Of a DNA stretch of 64,000 bases, positions 35,288-47,213 are shown piece by piece (the stretch's first letter is position 1; every line of letters starts with the position of its first letter). The position numbers were made by a program, and so were the translations under genes. The stretch is from Lingula anatina. Its lineage: Eukaryota; Brachiopoda; Lingulata; Lingulida; Lingulidae. The notes under the pieces are model-generated. The model ran no database searches. It saw nothing but the letters and a program-made list of their open reading frames with translations, and was not told the DNA's origin. The DNA lies in assembly GCF_001039355.2 (NCBI RefSeq), contig NW_019773548.1:520618-584617 (forward strand). Direction: 5' to 3'.

Positions 35288-37629
35288 ATTAATTAATTCT
35301 GGTGAGTAAATCTGTATTACTGTGATAAACACTGAATTACATGTACATTCAAGAGAGGAAGACCCTGGGGAGGGGGTAAGAGTTGGGGGAGGAGGGAAAT
35401 GGGCAGCAGTTAGATATGAAAAGTGTTTTTCAGGTATATTTTATTTTGCAGGATCAACATATTTGTTATTCCCATGTGTGTGCCCATGGATCCTACAACC
35501 AAAATTCCTCAAAGCGATCTTACCATGTGCAGTTGTTGTGATTCGTCCACAAAGTTAGTTGTTCCTCCTGTAAAGTCATCATTTAAGTAAATCATGAATG
35601 TCTTCATTGACCTCTTCTCAGAACTGGACACAAAATGACCATCAAAATGAGGAGCAAAATGACCCCCTGGCTGATACTTGCAGATTCTGAAGAGCTGAAA
35701 TTGTACAAAATTGTTCCAGTACATTACCAGTAGTTTCACAGCTATTGTGACAGGTTAATATCTATAATCTATAGACCTTCACTTCAATGTACATCAAGTG
35801 CTAATTAATTTTTCAGAGACATAAGAAAGTGATTTTTCATTTTAAGAATAAGTTATTATACACAAATTGTACAAACTGGAGGAAATACCTACTGAAAGTA
35901 GCATATATAACTCTATAGGTGGCAGATGGTGGACAAAATTTTAAGAAATGTAAAAATAATATGTGCAGAGGTATACAATATTTAGAGGACATTTTATAAT
36001 AAACTGGACTGCCCTAGGAAATTACAGGTATTTTATTGAGGGATAAACAAAAATACATGAATAAAACTTAAACAATACTTGTCAGTAAATACATGTTATA
36101 CCATGACATATTGTCCTCATACCTCATTAAGACCATAAGGTTTCCAGTGCCCCTGCAATGCCTGCTTTATTCCATGAATGTGCTGCTGATGTGGGTCTCC
36201 GTGAATCTCGATCTCCTCCACGTGTGTCTTGATGGTGTCCCAGAGATGAGAGGCCAGGGCAGAGGACTGTACCAATAGTCTGCAATATACAAGGTACCCT
36301 GTGTTAACATTACCAGTACAAACATCTCAGTTATTAATTACCAAAGATTCGTATACGAAACTTGAGTCTGCACTTACAATGTATATACAATTATTAAAGA
36401 TAAAAAAGAGTCCACTGATATCTGTAATATACTGTAGCTACATGTTCAATATCTTGTATAAGTTATATTTAAAGTTTGTTAACTTTTTTCATGAACAGCT
36501 TCCAGAATCTTTGTGTTTCAAGTGGACATTTAAAAAACCTTTCACATGCTGTATACTTGAAGCCTACCGGTATATACTGCTGAAGCATTCTTGTGATAGA
36601 CTGACTTATTGATATATCTTTTGTAGTATACCCCCCACCCTGTAACTTTCTGTAACTTTCACTTTTCTAACAGTTTTTTACATTTTCTTGTTCATCTATG
36701 TCAAAGCTGTTGAAATAAAATGCTTTTGTAATTACCTGTGGACTTTTTATTAGTGTTAATCACGTTTAATCCAGCCCATTCATTGAAATACAATGTTAGA
36801 ATCTTCAATTTACACCCGCAGTCAATAACTTGCCGCGTTTTCGTTGGCTAACTCTAAGGTAATTTTATGTGAACAAGTAGCTCATAATAATTTCACAGAG
36901 GAAGTCCAAGTATACAATGTATCAATCCTATGTTCACATATAAAATAAGGTACAGTTAGCCAAGGAAAACGCGGCAAGTTATTGACTGCAGGTACATTGT
37001 AAATTTTCACATTGTATTTCAATGGGGTGGATTAAACGTGATTAAAACTAATAAAAAGACCACAGGTAATTACAAAAACATTTTATTTCAACAGCTTTGA
37101 CATAGGTGAAAAAGACAAAGTAAAAAAATGTTTGAAAAATGAAAGTTTCAGGAAGTTATAGGGTGGGGTGGGGGGGTATACTACAAAAGTACCAATATAT
37201 TTACAGCATCCCTTAATGTAACCCGTCCATTTCCCCAGGCCATTCTTTTAATAATTTGTAAACTATTCATGCGATGTATATACTAGTAGATAGATGCATG
37301 CAGCTACATTGTACTACATGTATATAGTACTAGCTTAGTGCAAACTCGTACCTTTCACAACTTCGGTAATTATTCTTCACAAGTTCAGGTATGGCACCAA
37401 AGCCCTCATTTTCAAACTCTTGAATATATTCTTGACATTCTTGCTGCGAGAGTATACCGTGCAACAAGAATCCTTCGCTTCCAAAATCAAGTATCTCCGA
37501 TCGTGTGAGGGAACGAGGCTTGAAATCGTCCGAGGCGACTTTCAGTTTCATATTTGTCAAAAAATTTTCGTCTTCACCTTTCTGGTAGACATTCTCTTCT
37601 TCTTTAGGTATAAAAACCTCCTCTGACAT
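34144..37629 (-). CDS. Prolyl-4-hydroxylase-like 2-oxoglutarate/Fe(II) dioxygenase
   Basis: Six exons on the minus strand: 37629-37352, 36279-36123, 35694-35524, 35140-35025, 34535-34418 and 34230-34144. The phases join to give 308 residues. The double-stranded beta-helix signature is complete. There is an HFD iron-binding pair (H161, D163) in YQPGGHFAPHFDGHF, a distal His in HEGERI (about 235), and the 2-oxoglutarate-binding Lys ten residues later (GVKYIMR). This predicts hydroxylation of a protein or peptide side chain with 2-oxoglutarate, O2 and Fe(II). No signal peptide, membrane segment or ER-retention tail is seen, so it is probably cytosolic or nuclear, unlike collagen P4H or P4HTM. 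Residues about 279-305 (AAELYRKAFKLSPDIEDS) resemble one TPR-like helix. The substrate is unknown. It is divergent from the next gene, with 457 bp between ATGs, and intron 1 holds a 570-bp palindrome. Confidence 0.88.
35231..35290 (+). repeat. (AAAT)n microsatellite
   Basis: About fifteen AAAT units in intron 3 of the oxygenase gene. Confidence 0.9.
36618..37189. mobile_element. ~570-bp foldback (near-complete palindrome)
   Basis: Left arm (about 36618-36855) begins CTTTTGTAGTATACCCCCC. The right arm (about 36955-37189) ends with its inverse, GGGGGGTATACTACAAAAG. Matching internal blocks include CAACAGCTTTGACATAG, ATTACCTGTGG, ATTCAATGAA-type sequence and AACGCGGCAAGTTATTGACTG. Part of the ~100-bp centre also pairs. 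There is no coding capacity. It lies in intron 1 of the oxygenase gene. No clear target-site duplication could be identified. Confidence 0.85.
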
Positions 37630-38086
37630 TTTGACATGTCCGTGTTAAATCGTGATAATGGACAATTAAATATTTGGTTTATTTAAATAAGGTCTAAAAT
37701 TTATGACTGAGAAATCAATTTCATGCTCTTGTGCAACAGGAAACAAACGATGGTGCTGTATTCCACAAAGCGTCCGTGCTATCTGTGCCTGGGTGCTAAG
37801 CTCAAAACACACAAATTGTATAATTCTCGATAATTTTGTCTCTAACATTGATCATAAGTAGTATTTGTGGCGTATTTTTAATTTTATTATACTCTAAATT
37901 TCAGTTTTAATGCCTGAAAATAACCATTTGTGTCCCTCGAGGTACATGCTCTCGTTTGCAGCCTAGCCCATATCGCCTCGCTTTGGTAACGCAATTCAAG
38001 ATGGAGGAGAAAGATGTAAACAAAAGTGGTTTCTAGCAAAATGTAATCTACAATCTTCTTTCTGGTGAATGCATTTGGAACAAATA
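37630..38086. promoter_or_regulatory. Shared promoter region, oxygenase/unknown gene
   Basis: 457 bp between divergent start codons. A CAAGATGGAGG motif at about 37997, similar to YY1 sites common in housekeeping promoters, lies about 90 bp upstream of the plus-strand ATG. No CACGTG is present. Regulatory function is inferred from position. Confidence 0.5.
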
Positions 38087-41000
38087 ATGTCTCAAACGAG
38101 ACAGGAACAAACGTGGAATGAGCAAAGTGACAGGTAACGTGAAAATATATGTGTTAATTTGTGTAAAGATGAAGTACTGACCAAGTCGCAGAATCTAGTG
38201 AAATATGAAATACTTTTTCCTGCAAACACATTCTGGGTGTCATTTTATTTATGAATACTCGTCTTTAATGCAATGCAACTGCCAACGTGATCGTTGTCAT
38301 TATTTTTGGAACTACTAATTATCTTAAAACTTTCAAAAACCATAAATCTGGGTAAATCTGAAAGTATGATTTTAGGAATTTTTTTTTTAAACAACCTTCA
38401 AACTGCAGAGTTCGTGTGTTTATCTAAAGTGTTTATGGTGTGCATATGAAATATTAATGAAAGAAATACATATAGAGTGCTGTCATCCACTTCATGGTTT
38501 ATAGTTGTTGTTTATTTGTTGTTTATTTGTTGTTAGTTTGAGAAGGATCCGCGAGCAGTTGGCAGAGGCACAGGAACACCAGCCCAGACGCCACTCTGCA
38601 GGGACGTCAAAGAGGAAGGCATATGATCCCAGGCAGACCCGGACACCACCTGCTCTTCTACCAAGGTTGACCAATCATTTGCCTCGACTCTGAACCAATC
38701 ATGTGCTGTCTTCCACACGTGTCTCGAACCAAGACTGTATACTAATCACTAAATGAAAAACACATAAACTTGATGATAAAATGTGACTATGTAAAATAAG
38801 AAATTGATTAGTGCTTATTACAAACCATCACAGCATCATGCTCTTATCAATGTAAATTTTTCTACATACGTATATAGTAGAACTTAATCTAAATCTAAAC
38901 CATAGTGGTCAACTAACCTTTCCAGACTGGACACCCCTCCTGACCATGACCAGTACAGACAGAGTCCAGTGTTAAGAGGCAGCAGGTATGGTGTGGTGCC
39001 ACCTGTTGGACCCCGCCAAGAGGCATATGAGAGGTATGTCTTTTTGTAGGAGATCATTTTACTTACGCTTAGCGAGGCAGTGAACTCACTCTAGACTGTT
39101 ATGGTTATTAAACATTTGGATCATTTTCTGATTTTTACAAATTTTTTATTTGTGGATAATGGATTAATGGACATCAATAAGAATTGTAATTTTGATTTTT
39201 AATTTAATTGTAAATTTTCCACATCCAAAGCATGATTATGTTAGGAAAGTAAATAGACCTTAGTATAGATATGTGGTGATATGATGTGCAATTGTTTCTG
39301 TGGTTATTATAACTGTATATTGCAATGTTACCATATGCAGCATGATGCTTGATATTCAGGTATTGTATTGTATTGTATTGTATTGTAGTTTTTTAATCAT
39401 TTTGATTATTACATGTATAACTTTATTATTAATTCTTTACTCTTTTGTTTTTGTACATTATTGACTTTATAACCAGCATTATATTTAATAAAAATCATTA
39501 GTTTTTATTTTTAATTTTTGCTTTTAATTTTTTTTAAATTTCTGTTTGCATTATTTTAACAGTTTGCTGCTAACACTGTAATACACCCAGTAGGAAAACA
39601 ATCTTTTCTTTAAACATAGTGCCTTAGTTTGTACCATTACTGTCATGTAGCTGCTAGCATTATTGATATACTAATACAAAAAAAAAAAACTCAATGTGAA
39701 GCACAACAAAGCTAGTATATACACTGTATGTTCATGTGCGTACATGTCCAGGTGCATGCGTGCGTGCCCATGTATCATTGCCACGTGCACACTACTCTTA
39801 CAGGCAGTGTTTGCCTCTTAGGAAAATTAGTTGCTGGACCGAAAGTCCAGCCATCTTGAAAAGTAGCTGGACTAAATGCCTGCTGGGTGGGATAACTTCT
39901 CAGCCCGTTCTGAAAGTTGTCAGCCCCGGGCAGACGGTCCAGCCTTAATTTCTAACACTGCTTACAGGTCTCCTTCTACGGATAGCTGGGGTGATGACAG
40001 TGATGGCTATGAGTCCCGTTCCCACGGCTACAAGCCCCGCACCCATGGCTATGAGCCCCGCCCCCAGGTGTACCCTGTACCCTACCAGTACCCCTATCCC
40101 CAGCTATACCCATACCCATACCCTGCAGTCTACCCTATACCCTCTATGGTGTACCCACCACCTCCTCCAGTCCCATACTACCTCCAGGCAGCTGCTGCAA
40201 GACCAAAGCACAGAAAAAAGCACAAGTATAGTCACTAATTTGAACTGTAGAGGGCAGCACATGATGGAGCATTCAGTGATTTTGTCTTAATGAAATCCAT
40301 CCTTTGCTGCCTTCTGTATACTCATAACTAATTTAGCACTTGGGTTTTCATATAATCTCTTTTTAATTCCTTGAATATTTATGTCGTTTGTCCTGTGAAT
40401 TTTGTGCTAGGAAGATTTGTAAATTTTACTTGAGTGAAGGTTTTTCTGGTTTCACAAGTTATCTGCAGCAATAGACAGGTATTGTTTGTGGTGTAAACTA
40501 GACTAGTGTAGAATCTAACAATCTCATAAGAATATTACTTATTTATCTACTGTAACTTACAATCGATGATGACCATTTTAAAATAAGTGGATTAAAAGAA
40601 AGGACAACCCAAATACAATTTGTTGACTTTTTTTCATTTCCTTTTCCCTGAAGATCAAAACATTCCAATGCCAAAGCCAACCAAAAAGACCAGGCCACCT
40701 ATACAATAGAGGACAGGGCCACCCAATACTCGCACATAGAAAACCGTCCATTTTGGAAGGACAAGTTTGAAGAAACTTACAAATTCCACACAAAACCTAC
40801 ACAAAGTAGAATGAATGGAGTTATAAACTATAAAGGAAAAGACAGGCAGTCACATTTAGATGAAGATGGCGATGAGAATCAAGATGAGACTGTGCCAAGG
40901 TTTAAGTATATTTCCACTACAAAACAGAGGAGTGATGTTTTTGATGATTCAAATTCTGTGATACAAAGGTATAAGGTGAGTTTTTCAAAAACATTGACAT

Positions 41001-44000
41001 CTGTGATGTTGAGTGCATAGTTTGGCTCATGTTAGAGCATGCAACTGCATGTTTCTTCTGTTGAGTAAGATATTGAGCATTTAATTTTCAGCTACATCTT
41101 TGTGATGGTTTTTCAGTATTTGATGAAAAATGTGAATCCTTTAAAGTCATGATTATGCCTGATTTCAGGAACAGACTGCAGTCTTCATTTTGCGATGAGA
41201 AATTGCAAACTACGTTTCAGGATCTTCAGTTTTTACAAAAAAACAATAGGAAAATAATGCCGATGTTTTGTCTTATTGTCACATACCACAACAGCTGCTA
41301 CAATTATTGTTTTTCTGTGTTTTGAAAAGTATATTTTTTTCATCTTTAAGTATGACAGGGGGAAATATAAAAGTCCAATCCCAGATTCAGGACCTGCTTT
41401 TTCACAACAGACATTTGCAGAGTTGAGCCTGACAAGACTAAATAAGGTACATAGAATAATGATATAGTATCAGCAACTCTCTGTGTGAAGACATTTATAG
41501 TAAACAATAACACTAAATGAATTTCACAATGCACAAGTAACTTAATATTTCATTGATGACATTCCTTTCCAATTTTTATGTAAAAATCTGTAATTTCATT
41601 CTTTTTAACTTATTTTTTCACATTTTTTACAAAGTTCTTCTTCTTCTTCTTATTATTATTATTATCATTATCATTATAATTATTATTTCAGCATACCCAG
41701 GTAGCCCAGTATTTCAATGCTCATAACTCCTTTGCTCAAGTATTTGTAGAGGATTTCATACAGGAGGCTCTGGAGGATGAGATTGTCCCAGATCTTCTGA
41801 TAGAAGTGGTGTCAGAGCAGAAAGAGACGGTAGGCTTTGCTTTGTTGGAGAGTGTTTTATATTTGACTAGGGTGTTATATCTTTGTTAGACTACTTCTTC
41901 AGTTCCTTTGCCCAGGTTCTCATCTAGATTACAAGTATAAGCAAATTCAGCAGATTGACAAGATTGGGAAGATTTTTCTGTGATTTGCTATAGAGAATAT
42001 GTGTCTTCTCCAACCTTGCATGATGTTTAGAGGTAATTTTGAAGTGAAACACATGTTACTGGCTATGTCACACGATAAGATGTTTTCACGGTTGTCTCAT
42101 CACATATTCAGGTGTCAGTGAAATCTCGCTTGCTGCCAGGTGGCGCTGTAGATCTCTACTCCATGACAGCTGCTCAGCTGCGTGACTTGGACAGAGACAC
42201 GCTGATGAAACTAACTGACAGGTAGTCCTATCAAGATGGTTGTGTTTTCTCCAGACATTGTGATACTCAATAATATTTGCAATCACTATGTCTTATTTTG
42301 TGGTTGTTGGTCTAATTATCCTTATAAAGAGTTAAAGTTAATATATATATAATTTTTACCCGTAACCTATTGTCTTTGATGTGAATATTTCATCCCTTAT
42401 AAAATGTACTTAAATACACCACCTCACCCTTACCCCTATTTAATCAATAACATTGCTGACATAAAGACATTCTGTATTAATCCCCAGCTACCTAATGGAG
42501 AGAATGTCCCAGAAGGTTCTCGGCGAGGACATCGCCAGTGCCCTGCTCAGTGAGGTGGTCCACGAGGGCGTCCTTCAGGTTGTCAAACTGGCTACGCAGG
42601 AAATGGTCAGTGGATACCTGGCTAAGAGCGCCGGAACTGACGTAATGACGGATTTGGTGGAGGATTACATCGCTGAGATAGGCCATGAGTTGGTAAGTGA
42701 AGGTGATGTGCTGAAAGGGTGTCCTCTTGAATCTGCAGCGCCATCTGGTGTGTTTTCAGTCTCATTTGGTCATAAATCTTTTATTTCCATTGCGACAATT
42801 TTGTAATGAGAATATTTTTAAAATGTTGAATGGATAAATATGCTTTTTTGCTAGCTCTTGTGTACAGGGAGGTTATCACAGTTTAATAGTGTAAAAAATG
42901 TAAAGTTGAACTTTAAAAAAATTTATTTCTTTTTATATCTTAAGGTTGAAGAGGTGATTTCAGAGGTGCAGTTTGAAGATGTCCTCGAGGAGTTTATCGA
43001 GGAAGATGTTGACGAGCTAGCCAATGAGGTGGCAGTAGAGGTCCTGACGCACTATGACACCAGGATACAGAAAAGAGAACTCAGAGAGGTCAGTGATTGG
43101 ACTGTTTATGTGCAGACACACATACTTTGATTTAAAATATGCTATTACATAAGAGCTACACTCGTGGAGAAATGGAGATCTGTACTCTTCATAGCCATAT
43201 AAGGGAATAAAGCTCCTGTTACATAATTGCATGTGGGAACCAGTGGAACCAGTGCTGTGCAGAAAACTACTGCATTGTGGTCTTTATTACACTACTCAAT
43301 AGTCTAAAATGTATGTCCTGTATTTGTAGGTAGCCAAATTTGCCAGCCAGAAGTTCATTGACTCCATGTGTTCAGAGTACTATACTACTAAGTAGTCTAA
43401 AATGTATGGTCTGTATTTGTAGGTAGCCAAATATGCCAGGCAGAAGTTCATTGACTCCATGTGTTCAGAGTACTATACTACTAAGTAGTCTAAAATGTAT
43501 GGTCTGTATTTGTAGGTAGCCAAATATGCCAGCCAGAAGTTCATTGACTCCATGTGTTCAGAGTACTATACTACTCAGTAGTCTAAAATGTATGTCCTGT
43601 ATTTGTAGGTAGCCAAATATGCCAGCCAGAAGTTCATTGACTCCATGTGTTTAGAGTACTATACTACTCAGTAGTCTAAAATGTATGTCCTGTATTTGTA
43701 GGTAGCCAAATATGCCAGCCAGAAGTTCATTGACTCCATGTGTTTAGAGTACTATACTACTCAGTAGTCTAAAATGTATGTCCTGTATTTGTAGGTAGCC
43801 AAATATGCCAGCCAGAAGTTCATTGACTCCATGTGTTCAGAGTACCTGTTGTCTTTGGTGGCCAGACAGGGGCAGTTGTGGACAGAAGATGACCACGCAG
43901 ATAAACTACTGGACAGTATGTTATCTTACTTTATACACATTTACCATTCTCTTGACCCATGCTCTTTGATCTCTTTGATGTACTGATCTTCAATTTATAT

Positions 44001-44917
44001 TTTGTTCGTTTATTTGGTTTGATATTTATTTATTTGTTTGTTTGTTTGTTTGTTTGTTTATTTATTATTTTCCATTTTTTTCTTTTAATTTGTTATAAAT
44101 ATTTAATTATATTTGATTTAATTTTATTTGTATACTGAAAGTCTGATATCATAGTAAAATATCTATATGTCTATATATCTGTGTATTGCTATAATATTTA
44201 GGTTTGATGTTGAATGTTCTACTGGAGCAGTTCTTTGGAGTCAGTGGAGAGAGACAGAGAACACTGGATAACTTGCCCCTCAGGAAACTCCACGAGAAGA
44301 TAGTGACAGATGTGGTGAGTGGTTTCTGCTGTGGTTTATGCATGTCTACTTCCTAAAACAGACAAGTAATATGCATGCACATGGTCCTGAAGAAAAAAGA
44401 GAGACGTTTGAGAATAATTATATGTATCTACAGCAAGGTAAAGTTGTCACATCTAACACAATGTAAAGCTTTCTCATCTACCACAATGTTAAAATGTCAC
44501 ATCTAACACAATGTAAAGCTGTCACATCTAACACAATGTAAAACTGTCACATCTAACACACTACATGTATTCCAGGCATTGGATGTCCTGCTAACACAGC
44601 TGTCCCAGGCTTTGGATGAAGACATGGCTGACCTGGATGAGTATGAGAGAGGCTTGGACATGACCAGGTAACTTTATTTATACTGTAAAGGTGTTGACTT
44701 TGTTTCAGGGTGGAAGGAAAGTACTTGAAAGGGGTAACATTGTCTGGATTAAGGTCTCTGCTTTATTGATTTAATGAAGCTCAAATATATATATATATAT
44801 ATATATAATTTATTTTGTTTTGTATGTTTCTTTCCATTTTATAGTAAACTATGTTATTGTTGGGTAAAAACATATTTCAAATTCTACCTTTCCAGTGCCC
44901 TTAAGCCTTCAAGGTAG
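38087..44917 (+). CDS. Unrecognised 634-residue protein with acidic helical C-terminal half
   Basis: Fourteen exons: 38087-38133, 38537-38665, 38926-39033, 39968-40225, 40654-40975, 41351-41446, 41692-41829, 42112-42221, 42488-42692, 42945-43088, 43795-43915, 44202-44314, 44576-44667 and 44896-44917. All phases join, which strongly supports a real gene. The N-terminal third is basic with an Arg/Glu-rich helix (LRRIREQLAEAQEHQ), followed by a Tyr/Pro-rich low-complexity stretch (YPYPQLYPYPYPAVYPIP) and Lys/His runs. From about residue 320 the protein is helical and strongly acidic, with repeated segments of similar rhythm (FVEDFIQEALEDEIVPDLL, FEDVLEEFIEEDVDELANE). No enzyme motif, signal peptide or membrane segment is seen. 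I do not recognise the family; a scaffold or structural role is a guess. Exon 11 is preceded by a tandem array that copies its acceptor. Confidence 0.82.
39361..39388 (+). repeat. (TATTG)n microsatellite
   Basis: Five to six TATTG units in intron 3 of the unknown-protein gene. Confidence 0.85.
43302..43794 (+). repeat. 93-bp tandem array of a splice acceptor plus exon start
   Basis: Five copies precede the functional exon 11. The GTAGCCAAAT start lies at 43330, 43423, 43516, 43609, 43702 and finally 43795, spaced exactly 93 bp. Each copy keeps the acceptor TGTATTTGTAG, then 51 bp nearly identical to the start of exon 11 (VAKYASQKFIDSMCSEY). It then diverges to TATACTACT(A/C)AGTAG, which is an in-frame stop. 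Confidence 0.92.
44446..44562 (+). repeat. Minisatellite array, core GTCACATCTAACACAATGTAAA
   Basis: About five units of 25-26 bp, ending 13 bp before the acceptor of exon 13, so the array occupies the branch-point region of that intron. The core is shared with arrays near other exons of the window. Confidence 0.88.
44788..44808 (+). repeat. (AT)n microsatellite
   Basis: About ten AT units in the last intron of the unknown-protein gene. Confidence 0.85.
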
Positions 44918-46500
44918 CAGTGGAAGACAAGAAAACTGAGAGGATAATGCTGTGACCAGGAGTGATGAATATTTAACACACCCAGATCAGTTCCCCGGGG
45001 GGTGTCGTGTGAGCCTTGTGGGGTAACTGTCTGTGCTGGAGACCCCTCCCCCCTCCCCCAGGGTGAAATAGTTGTACAGCCTGCCAATCAGAAAATGCTT
45101 TAACTGAGATAATTTGAAAATGGGTACCAGGAATTTGTCTCTCTTCTAAACCATGCAGGTTCTTCCAGCATGCTGCATGTCTGTAGAAATCTTATTTATG
45201 CAGCTGTTCAATTCATATCATTATTTTTATGTAATACATAGATGTAGAGATATAAGGAGTTAGAGGTTTTCTTAACTGACTTTATACCCTTAAAAGTTCC
45301 AAATGAATATAGGTATGTTTTGGATTTGAATATTGCCAATGCCTTTCTTTGAATGAAACAAGTTGAAATAGCTCGTAATGAACATAATAATTCATTAAAT
45401 TGGACTAAATCTGTTTTTGTGGGTCAAAGAAAACAAAAACTTTATCCTAAGAGTTTAGACGTTTTTCAGCTGAAGTGTTTTTGTAGAATCTGTGATACTG
45501 CGAAATGTGCAATTTGCAAGTTTATTTGATGTTAGACAGATGGTTTATGGTATAAAATAAACTAAGACAGTGTCAAGAGGAAAAGAGTAGGCTGGTGAAA
45601 ACCATGTTTTGTTATAATTTTTTAAAAGAATTAAGTGTTCAAGCAAACAAAGCAGTTTTGAAAATATTTTGCCGTCCATCTTTGTACACTGACATCACTT
45701 GGTGCAAGAAGTAATATGTGCCATAGAAATAGTCATTATGCCATAGTTATATGTTAACAACTGAAAAGCATTCCAAACCACCCTGTATTTGTGATGTGAA
45801 TGTAAGATTTCCATTGATAAGGGTGGACAGGGTTACTTATGTTCTAGGGATGTCTGGCAATATTAATACAGATTTTCTAACAAATACAAGTAGATTCATG
45901 TCTTTGCCCACAGGATATTATCAAGAATGTTTTACCAACTAAGGGTATCACTTAACACGAACAAGGCTATTAGTATTTTGTCTGGATGGCTAATTCTAAA
46001 GACTTTGCCTTATTTTATATATTTTTCATCCTAAAATGCTAGCTGTGCTTTCCATTTCAGCTGGTCATTTAGTTATTATTTATTATTATCTTATGCTTTG
46101 TTTTACATTCTTAACTGTTATTTTATTATTATATTATCCATCATGTTGTTGACTGAGTCTGAATATTTGTGACAAACTGTATATCTCCAGATTTTAACTA
46201 AAGAGCACAGCAGAGCTGACAGGGTGACAAAAAGGTCTATGCCTTGCTTTGCTTTTCATATTCATATAATTTCAGGAAAGCTATGAAAGTAATGTGCCTC
46301 TCGCACCCAATTTCAGGATCTGACTTTGTAAGGCTTTATTTCATTACTAGATATATTATTTTTGATAATGCATGTTGATTTATTCGAGTCCCTGTCTGTG
46401 TAAGTTGTCTGTGATTTAGTGTTCACTGGGATGATTAGAATTGTTAAATATGGACATAGTGTATTGTTTTTTTTAACTGTAATAAATGTTTTATACTAAG
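44918..46500 (+). other. 3' untranslated region of the unknown-protein gene
   Basis: Non-coding AT-rich sequence after the stop, up to an AATAAA at 46481-46486. The open frames within it have no protein-like character. Confidence 0.5.
46481..46486 (+). terminator. Candidate polyadenylation signal (unknown-protein gene)
   Basis: AATAAA about 1.56 kb after the stop codon, followed by a T-rich stretch. Confidence 0.45.
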
Positions 46501-47213
46501 GGAAATAAGACTTTTTGTCAAAGTGCACAACTACAGTCATTCATAGTCATAAATAAAGAGGATCAGAGGATGATATTCAGTGATATATCTCTAAAAAGAA
46601 GACGGTTTCAATATTTTTAAATGATGTAAAAATGCTCTTCTTATGATTTTGTTATAATACTCATTGACTTGCTTGAAAAATTTAATAATAATAATAATTA
46701 TTATAATAATTATACTTCACTTTGTCAAATATCACGTTTGGCAGCTTTCAACAGTACGTTTTTTTTGTTTTTTTTTACAAAACTATAGTATTATTAACAA
46801 TACAAAAAAAGAAAAGAATTAGAAGACAATATATTCAGTATGCGGACCTCAAAATGGACAAGCAATGTATTTTAATTAATGAATGAAAACCGAGTGAGAG
46901 ATAAACAAATCCAAAGAAAACGCACATTTAAAAAAAATTGTGATCGCCTCAGCGGTCAATTGTGTTAGCGGTGCCAGACAGCGCCGCCGTCGCAATGGAT
47001 CACCACATTCCGCGAAGATCAAATTTCCCCGCTGGGCGCACATGGTGCGTTCTCGCAACAAAGACCTGATTCAGGAAACGTTTGTTTGTGAAATCTGGCC
47101 GACACCTGCTGCTAAACCGCAAACACCACTGAGTGGGATTCATCCACTCGTAGACACGTAGCTTTAGAAGGTCGGAAAGTCGTTCGCAATATTTTGAGGA
47201 AGAAGCCGCTCGG
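46501..47213 (+). promoter_or_regulatory. Upstream region and leader of the EGF-protein gene
   Basis: AT-rich sequence gives way at about 46920 to a GC- and CpG-richer block (CAGCGCCGCCGTCGCAATGG) that reaches the start codon. That is the usual appearance of a promoter and 5' leader. No single diagnostic motif is identified. Confidence 0.45.

Noticed and set aside
43302-43794. CRISPR-like regularly spaced repeat
   Set aside because: The 93-bp units are contiguous tandem copies of exon sequence without unique spacers, inside a eukaryotic gene.
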